Shown one piece after another: positions 58,803 through 64,000 of a stretch of 64,000 bases of DNA; the stretch's first letter is position 1, and each line of letters opens with the position of its first letter. Below the pieces are notes generated by a model. It made no database searches. It was not told where the DNA came from and was given only the letters and a program-made list of their open reading frames with translations. The translations under genes and the position numbers were made by a program. Source of the DNA: Deltaproteobacteria bacterium (GTDB lineage Bacteria; Myxococcota_A; UBA9160; SMWR01). The stretch lies in contig PBYF01000040.1 in assembly GCA_002729515.1 (NCBI GenBank), positions 1-64,000 of the forward strand, read 5' to 3'.

Positions 58803-60137
58803 GTGCTGATCTCGCGCTGCGCCTCATGGGTCTGGCTCGGAATCCTGCTCGCGGCGGCTCCCGCAGCCGCGCAGGAGGAGGAGGGCTCGCTCGCGCGCCC
58901 CCAGCTGGCGCTGGAGTCGCGTCTGCGGGTGGTGTTCCAATATCCGGCGCCGGGTGCGCGGGTTTCCGCATCGCGCGGGTGCGGCACGTTCGTGGCCGGC
59001 CGTGCGAAAGTGCACCAGTTCGACATCGTGCTGGTACTGGATACGTCGGGCTCGACCGACCGCCCCTCCGGCGGTGACATCGATGGCGATGGAGAGGTCG
59101 GCCGCGCCTCGCTCGATGCAGCGGGGCTCCAGCGCACCAGCGACCGCGGCGATTCGGTGCTGGCGGCCGAGATCTCGGCGGCGCGCCAGCTGCTGGCAGA
59201 GCTCGACGCGGCGAGTACCCGCGTCGGCGTCGTGGCGTTTGCCGGCAGCGAGCCGGGGGCGCTCGACTGGCTGCTGCCGCGCACGCCCTCGGCGCGAACA
59301 CTCCAGACGCTGACGACGCAGCACGAAGCGGTCGATGGCGCACTCGATGCACTGCTGGCCGAGGATCCGTCCGGCGGCACCGACATGGCCGGAGCCATCG
59401 ATCGGGCGCTGGCAGTCTTTTCCGCTGCGGCCGACACGGCTGCAACCCCCGGCGATGTGCACCGCATGGTCCTGTTCTTCACGGATGGCTACCCGACGCT
59501 GCCCTTTGGGCACGGTGAGGAGGCGCGCAACGTGTCGGCGGTATTCGCGGCCGCCGAGCGAGCCCGCGAGGCCGGTGTCGAGCTGCACACGTTTGCGATC
59601 GGCAAGGAGGCGGTCGCCTGGCCGTTGGCCCTGCTCGAGGCCGCCGAGCGCACCGGAGGCGTCTTCACGCCGGTACGGCACCCCGCAGATTTGATCGACA
59701 TGATCGCGCACGCTGGCGTTGGCGGGCTCGAGGGCGTCAGGTTGTACAACGCAACGACCGGGCAGGTGGCCATGCCGTTTCGCGTGGCTCCAGACGGCGC
59801 GTTTCACGGTTTCGTCGAGCTCGTGCCGGGCCTGAACCGCATTGCGGCGCTCGCGCGCACGACGCTGGGAGTGGAGGCCCGCCAAGAGCGGGTGCTGCAG
59901 CTCGAAGCGGACGCACCGTCGGCGCAGGTGCCCTATGAGCTGCTGCGGCGCCAGACGGCGCTGCTCGAGGATTGCCTGTTGCTGGCCAAGCGTCGCCGTT
60001 CGGCGGCCGAGGCGGCGCGCGCCGAGGAGCTGCGCCGTCAGCTCGTCGTGGAGATAGAGCGCGCGCGTGAACTCGCGCGGCAGAGAGCACGCGAGCAGCG
60101 CAAGCGCCTGCAGCTCGAGCTCCAGGCTCCGCGCTAG
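58803..60137 (+). CDS. secreted von Willebrand factor A domain protein
   Basis: This 444-residue exported protein has a signal peptide (SWVWLGILLAAAPAAAQ) and a VWA domain at about 60-265 with an intact MIDAS metal motif, DTSGSTD, plus a Thr in 'GGTDMAGAIDRAL' and Asp in LFFTDGYPTLPF. The C-terminal 80 residues are a long charged coiled coil (EIERARELARQRAREQRKRL). VWA proteins bind partner proteins through a metal; target unknown. GTG 58803 gives a normal signal peptide; GTG 58752 would lengthen it. Its end overlaps the convergent ankyrin gene by four bases. Confidence 0.85.
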   Translation: MLISRCASWVWLGILLAAAPAAAQEEEGSLARPQLALESRLRVVFQYPAPGARVSASRGCGTFVAGRAKVHQFDIVLVLDTSGSTDRPSGGDIDGDGEVGRASLDAAGLQRTSDRGDSVLAAEISAARQLLAELDAASTRVGVVAFAGSEPGALDWLLPRTPSARTLQTLTTQHEAVDGALDALLAEDPSGGTDMAGAIDRALAVFSAAADTAATPGDVHRMVLFFTDGYPTLPFGHGEEARNVSAVFAAAERAREAGVELHTFAIGKEAVAWPLALLEAAERTGGVFTPVRHPADLIDMIAHAGVGGLEGVRLYNATTGQVAMPFRVAPDGAFHGFVELVPGLNRIAALARTTLGVEARQERVLQLEADAPSAQVPYELLRRQTALLEDCLLLAKRRRSAAEAARAEELRRQLVVEIERARELARQRAREQRKRLQLELQAPR

Positions 60138-62155
60138 AAGCGGCTCAGGAAGCCGCCGGTGTCGCGGCTCTCGAGCAGCGCGACGATGGTCTCGTGGCCG
60201 TGGGCCCGTGCGAGTGCGAGGGCGTTCTCGCCGTCTCTATCTCGCAGGTCGGTGTCGGCACCCGCACGCAGCAGCCGCGCGACGACGTAGCGCTGTCCCG
60301 CCGCCGCGGCGGCCATCAACGCCGTGCACCGACCGTGCCCGCGCAGATCGATCTCGGCTCCGTGACGCAGCAGGATCTCGACCAGCTCGGCGGCCCCGCT
60401 GCGTGCGGCAATCATGAGCGCGGTATTCTGCTTGGTGTTGCGCGCGTCGATGTCTACACCCCATCGGAGCAGCATCGCGACGAGCGCCGGGTCGGCCCGG
60501 AGGGTGTGGTGCAGCAGGGGCTCGCGATCTGCACAGCGTGTCGTCGACGGTGTGCCGGCCTCCAGCAGGGCCTGCACGATGTCGCCGTGCCCGGCGTCGG
60601 CTGCCTCGCACAGCGCGGCGGCGCGGGAGTCACCGATTCCCACCGGCGGCGGTGTGCGCCGCAGCAGCGCGCGGATGCCTGCGGCGTTGCCACTGGTGGC
60701 GGCGAGGGACAATGCTCGGGCGTGCTGAGTGGCGTGCGTGCCGGGTGCGGAAGCCAGCCACTCGACGAGCTTGCCGTCGCCAGATCGTGCGGCGAGATCG
60801 AGCGCCGAATCTCCGTCCTCAGTCCGCTCCTCTGGATCGGCGCCGGCGTCGAGCAGCGCGACGGCAGCCGCTGCGTGGCCTCCCGCGACGGCGTGTAGCA
60901 GCGGAGTCCAGCCGGTGTCACCGCCCTCATCGGCGTTGGCGCCAGCCGCCAGGAGTGCTTCGACACAGGCCGTCCGGCCGCGGCTGGCCGCACGCGAGAG
61001 TGCGGTGTGGCCTTCGGGATCCCGCGCATCGATCGCCGTCTCTTGCACCAGGAGCGCACGCACCAGCTCGGGCTGGCCACGCGAAGCCGCGATCGCCAGC
61101 GGCGACCAGCCATTGTAGCTGCCCGGTGCCTCTGCGGCGTCCGCGTCCGGCTGGCTTTGCAGCCACCCGACCTCTTCGGCACGCGGATCGCGCGCGCTCT
61201 GCGCCGGCCGGGCACCGGCGCCGCGCAGCGCTGCGGCAATTGCCGTGTGCTCGAACGCCCGGGCCATGGCGAGGGGCGAGCGGCCGGTGGCGTCGGTCGC
61301 ATTCGCGTCGGCACCGGCGCGCAGCAGCGCCGAAACGACGCGGCGGTGGCCGAGCTGCACCGCCAGCGTGAGCGCGGTAGCACCGTGGCGATCCGCCGAA
61401 TTCGCGCCCGCACCTCGGGTCAGGAGCCACTCCACCGCGCCGACGTCACCATTGCGCGCCGCCAGCGTGAGTGGCGAGTCGCCTAGCCCGTCCAGTGCGT
61501 TGAGGTCGGCGCCCGAGCGCAGCAGCAGTGCCAGCACTTCGAAGCGCCCGCGGTCGAGCGCATCGGTCAGCGGCGTGCGTCCGGTGGCGTGCGGGTCGCC
61601 GGGCAGGGCGCCAGCGTCGAGTGCCCGTTGCGCGCCGAGGAGGTCGTCGAGTGCGATCGCCTGGTGCAGCCGCCGGGTGGGTGTGTGGGCACTCGCGCTG
61701 AACCGCATGGGAGCGAGCGAAGCGGCACCCGCGCCCGCGGCTTCGAGCTTCGCAGCGGCTCGCACGTGCCCGCGGCGCGCGGCTTCCCGGTACCAGTGCA
61801 GCGCCTGCTCCCGGTCTATCGGTACGCCCCAGGCGTTCTCGTGCATCGCAGCTAGATTGAACTGCGCATCGTGGTGGCCCTGTTGGGCGGCGATCTCGAG
61901 CCAGCGTACGGCCTCCGCGTCGTCGCGCGCCACGCCGCGCCCGGCGCGGTAGCTCGAGCCGAGGCGGTAGGCTGCCTCGGCAGAGTCGCGTTGCGCCAGA
62001 TCGCGCCAGATGATGATTGCGTCCTCGAAGCGCCGCTCCAGGACCGCCTGCTCCGCGTCGTCCAGGCTGCCCGCTGCAAAGGCCAGGGCCGGCAGCACCA
62101 GCGCGCACAACAAGCCGATGGCGCCGGCATGCACCGCACCGCGTGTGCCGCTCAT
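60134..62155 (-). CDS. exported Sel1-repeat / ankyrin-repeat protein
   Basis: This 673-residue exported protein has a signal peptide (AIGLLCALVLPALAFAAG). About 45-125 are Sel1/TPR-like repeats ('DSAEAAYRLGSSYRAGRGVA', 'HHDAQFNLAAMHENAWGVP'). The rest is about fourteen ankyrin repeats of 33 residues ('GDSPLTLAARNGDVGAVEWL', 'GHTALSRAASRGRTACVEAL', 'DGENALALARAHGHETIVAL'). It should bind proteins in the periplasm or outside. Its ATG overlaps the stop of the Fe-S flavoprotein gene (ATGA), so the two are translationally coupled. Partner unknown. Confidence 0.9.
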   Translation of the reverse strand: MSGTRGAVHAGAIGLLCALVLPALAFAAGSLDDAEQAVLERRFEDAIIIWRDLAQRDSAEAAYRLGSSYRAGRGVARDDAEAVRWLEIAAQQGHHDAQFNLAAMHENAWGVPIDREQALHWYREAARRGHVRAAAKLEAAGAGAASLAPMRFSASAHTPTRRLHQAIALDDLLGAQRALDAGALPGDPHATGRTPLTDALDRGRFEVLALLLRSGADLNALDGLGDSPLTLAARNGDVGAVEWLLTRGAGANSADRHGATALTLAVQLGHRRVVSALLRAGADANATDATGRSPLAMARAFEHTAIAAALRGAGARPAQSARDPRAEEVGWLQSQPDADAAEAPGSYNGWSPLAIAASRGQPELVRALLVQETAIDARDPEGHTALSRAASRGRTACVEALLAAGANADEGGDTGWTPLLHAVAGGHAAAAVALLDAGADPEERTEDGDSALDLAARSGDGKLVEWLASAPGTHATQHARALSLAATSGNAAGIRALLRRTPPPVGIGDSRAAALCEAADAGHGDIVQALLEAGTPSTTRCADREPLLHHTLRADPALVAMLLRWGVDIDARNTKQNTALMIAARSGAAELVEILLRHGAEIDLRGHGRCTALMAAAAAGQRYVVARLLRAGADTDLRDRDGENALALARAHGHETIVALLESRDTGGFLSRF

Positions 62156-63462
62156 AGGGTCCCCCACTTCGTTTCCATGTCGACGCCTATGGCGCGCAGA
62201 AATGATGTCGGCAGGACGCCGCCGGCACACACGATGACGGCATCATTCGGGATCTCGACGACTTCGTCCTCGAGCCGCAATGAGACGGTCTTCTCGCCAA
62301 TCGAGATGACCTCGGTCTGCAGGAGCATGTGCACGTCACCCCGTGTTGTGGCCTCGTTGATGGCCTCGCGATTCTTCTGCTTCGCGCGCGAGAACGTTTC
62401 GCCGCGGTACGACAGGCTCACCTGAGTGCCAGGCTCCTCACACAGCGCCACAGCGGCCTCGAGTGCGCTGTCTCCACCGCCGACCACGAGTACGTGCTTG
62501 CCGCGGTACTGTGTGGGATCGATGAGGCGGTACAAGACCTTCTCACTCTCCTCGCCGGGCACCTCGAGCTTGCGCGGTGTGCCGCGCCGGCCGATCGCGA
62601 GGAGCACGGTGCGCGCCTCGTACGTGCCGCGATTTGTCTCGATGCGGAAGTACTTGCCGGCCCGTACGATGCTGGTGACGCGCTCCTGGTATGTGATCTC
62701 GATGCCGGTCTGTGAGGCGACTCGGGTCCATAGCTCGAGCAGTGCCTCCTTTGTCGTCTTGCGCAGCTTCACCGCACCGACGAGGGGCAGTTCGACCGGC
62801 GCGGTCATCACGATCTTGCCGCGGGGATAGTGGGCGACGGTCCCTCCCAGCGTCTCCTGTTCGATGGTCCGCGCGCGCAGGCCGCGCTCGCGGGCCGCGA
62901 GCGAGGCCGCAAAGCCCGCCGGCCCGGCACCCACGATCAATACGTCGAGGCTGTCTCCGCTGGCCACCCCTGGGTGCTGCGCGATGGCCGCCAGCGCCTG
63001 CTTGCCCTGCTCGATGGCGTTGCGGATCAAACCCATGCCGCCGAGCTCGCCGGCGACGTAGATGCCCGGCACATTCGTCTGGAAGTCCTCGCCGAGCATC
63101 GGGATCTCGACACCGCGGGTCTCGCTGCCGAGTACCAGCGTGATCGCGTCCCGGGGGCAGGCTTTGCGGCATGCGCCGTGTCCGATGCAGTTGGCGGGTG
63201 TCGTGAGGACTGCCCGGCCATACAGGATGCCGAGCACGTCGCACTCGGGGCAGGCCTTGACGCAGGCGGCGCAGCCGAAGCAGCGGCCCGGATCGATCAC
63301 GGGATGCAGGGATGCCGGCTCCATCAGCCCGTCGCTATGCGCCTCCTCGAGCAGGGCCAGGCTGGCGGCGTTGCGCCGGATGCGGCGCCGGGCGTAGGGC
63401 AGCATTACGCAGGCGAGTAGCACCAGGTAGATCAGGGCGGGTGTGGTTTCGGGTAGCGGCAC
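62152..63462 (-). CDS. membrane-anchored Fe-S flavoprotein, circularly permuted pyridine-nucleotide oxidoreductase
   Basis: This is a 436-residue protein. Residues 8-26 form a membrane anchor. Two [4Fe-4S] motifs follow: 'GRCFGCAACVKACPECDVL' and 'NCIGHGACRKACPRDAI'. Then comes 'TNVPGIYVAGELGGMGLIRN' (about 131-150), which in thioredoxin-reductase-like enzymes is the C-terminal FAD motif, and only after it the GxGxxG of the FAD fold (VLIVGAGPAGFAASLA) and the NAD(P) fold (VLVVGGGDSALEAAVA). The order is therefore permuted. It probably transfers electrons between NAD(P)H and Fe-S or quinone partners at the membrane. Start GTG 63462. It overlaps the ankyrin gene by four bases. Confidence 0.85.
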   Translation of the reverse strand: MPLPETTPALIYLVLLACVMLPYARRRIRRNAASLALLEEAHSDGLMEPASLHPVIDPGRCFGCAACVKACPECDVLGILYGRAVLTTPANCIGHGACRKACPRDAITLVLGSETRGVEIPMLGEDFQTNVPGIYVAGELGGMGLIRNAIEQGKQALAAIAQHPGVASGDSLDVLIVGAGPAGFAASLAARERGLRARTIEQETLGGTVAHYPRGKIVMTAPVELPLVGAVKLRKTTKEALLELWTRVASQTGIEITYQERVTSIVRAGKYFRIETNRGTYEARTVLLAIGRRGTPRKLEVPGEESEKVLYRLIDPTQYRGKHVLVVGGGDSALEAAVALCEEPGTQVSLSYRGETFSRAKQKNREAINEATTRGDVHMLLQTEVISIGEKTVSLRLEDEVVEIPNDAVIVCAGGVLPTSFLRAIGVDMETKWGTL

Positions 63463-63475
63463 GGTTCACTCCAGC

Positions 63476-64000
63476 TCAGAAATCATGTCGGATTCCAGCA
63501 GAGAAGAAGAAATCCATCTCGGACTTGCCGCCGCCCTGCGGGAGCTCCAGGTCGAGGCCCCCCTGTGCATCGAGGCGCAGTTTCCAGATGCCGAGATCGA
63601 GGCGCAGCGAGGGGCTCACGATCACGAGGTCCTGTGCCGCCCGTTGCATCCGGTAGTCGGCGCGCAGCTGCGGTGTGATGTAGAAGCGCTTCATGAGCGG
63701 ATAGCGCGCGTTCAATGTGCCCGAGACGGTGTCGGAAAACCTGGTGTCGGCATAACGCAAGCCCACGGAGCCGACGTCGCCTTCGGTCAGAATGTCGTTC
63801 ACGATGAGCTGCCCGCTGGAGTAGAACTCGAACCCCGTGCCCTCGATGGCAGTGACACCACCCGAGGCGGGCATCTCCGACAGGTGGCTCGTGCCGACAT
63901 CGAAGGCCAGCTGGGAGTCCTCGGTCAGCAGTTGCGAGACCGAAAGACTCAGGTTCGCCGCACGTGCCGTGCGGTCCTTTGCGAGCGCTTCGATCTCGCT
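63476..64000 (-). CDS. outer-membrane beta-barrel-like protein, C-terminal part
   Basis: The frame enters from the right edge (SEIEALAKDRTARAANLS...) and runs 174 codons to the stop at 63476. It shows alternating beta strands with Tyr/Phe/Arg (YADTRFSDTVSGTLNARY, 'FYITPQLRADYRM') and ends MDFFFSAGIRHDF, with the terminal Phe typical of outer-membrane proteins inserted by Bam. The start lies outside the window. The Fe-S flavoprotein gene follows 13 bases later, so outer-membrane protein, flavoprotein and ankyrin protein form one operon. Confidence 0.7.
   Translation of the reverse strand, partial: SEIEALAKDRTARAANLSLSVSQLLTEDSQLAFDVGTSHLSEMPASGGVTAIEGTGFEFYSSGQLIVNDILTEGDVGSVGLRYADTRFSDTVSGTLNARYPLMKRFYITPQLRADYRMQRAAQDLVIVSPSLRLDLGIWKLRLDAQGGLDLELPQGGGKSEMDFFFSAGIRHDF

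Overview
The window is high-GC DNA from a Gram-negative bacterium. The gene types are an acyl-CoA dehydrogenase, a P450 with its own ferredoxin, HyuAB, a Rieske oxygenase, ACMSD-like amidohydrolases, and secreted proteases with C-terminal membrane tails. One degraded PEP-CTERM tail is also present. This mix is typical of uncultured, metabolically versatile deltaproteobacterial-type lineages (Myxococcota, Desulfobacterota or Binatota relatives); that placement is inference from gene content only. I found no rRNA, tRNA or CRISPR array.

Layout. 0-18.7 kb: a catabolic and regulatory region with a cupin gene present twice as an exact inverted duplication (1-505 and 13510-14014). Between and beside the copies are a LuxR regulator, a fused double-MarR regulator with a sterol-desaturase-type hydroxylase, globin/ferredoxin/P450, hyuA-hyuB, an amidohydrolase and a TetR regulator with a basic repeat tail. 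Then come a second ferredoxin, a second TetR regulator, a Rieske oxygenase, a second amidohydrolase and a ferritin-like di-iron protein. 18.7-29.3 kb: a secreted metzincin protease, a subtilase, an acyl-CoA dehydrogenase, a phosphotransferase, a DUF3237 protein, a secreted propeller-like protein and a haem-oxygenase-like di-iron protein. 29.7-33.4 kb: a heme-copper oxidoreductase pair resembling nitric oxide reductases but with an Asp where one metal-site His is expected and no CuA ligands, flanked by small membrane proteins. 33.6-35.4 kb: a second subtilase.

35.6-44.3 kb: a six-gene, one-strand operon. It encodes an NfnA/SudB-like flavoprotein fused to an integrase-type N-terminal domain, an NfnB/GltD-like flavoprotein, both subunits of a 2-oxoacid:ferredoxin oxidoreductase, a 746-residue protein of unknown class ending in a ferredoxin domain, and a twin-CBS protein. 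Together these would couple 2-oxoacid oxidation (or reductive carboxylation) to NAD(P)H through a dedicated ferredoxin. 44.5-57.4 kb: two amino-acid permeases, two glycosyltransferase-C-type membrane proteins, a methyltransferase-UbiA pair, an AraC regulator, a 2OG-Fe(II) oxygenase and several broken genes. 57.6-64 kb: a methyltransferase, a von Willebrand A protein, a Sel1/ankyrin protein, a membrane-anchored and apparently circularly permuted Fe-S flavoprotein, and the C-terminal part of an outer-membrane-like protein running off the end.

A dispersed intergenic repeat of about 80 bp occurs at six clear sites plus one weak one (near 4.4, 20.6, 26.0, 29.4, 35.4, 45.1 and 53.0 kb). It often sits beside gene fragments, supplies the last codons and stop of two genes, and in one copy has expanded into two nested tandem arrays. 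Debris of an acyl-CoA dehydrogenase, an IS3 transposase, a methyltransferase, sulfatases, a PEP-CTERM protein and a DUF1214 protein shows that the intergenic space here has been rearranged repeatedly.
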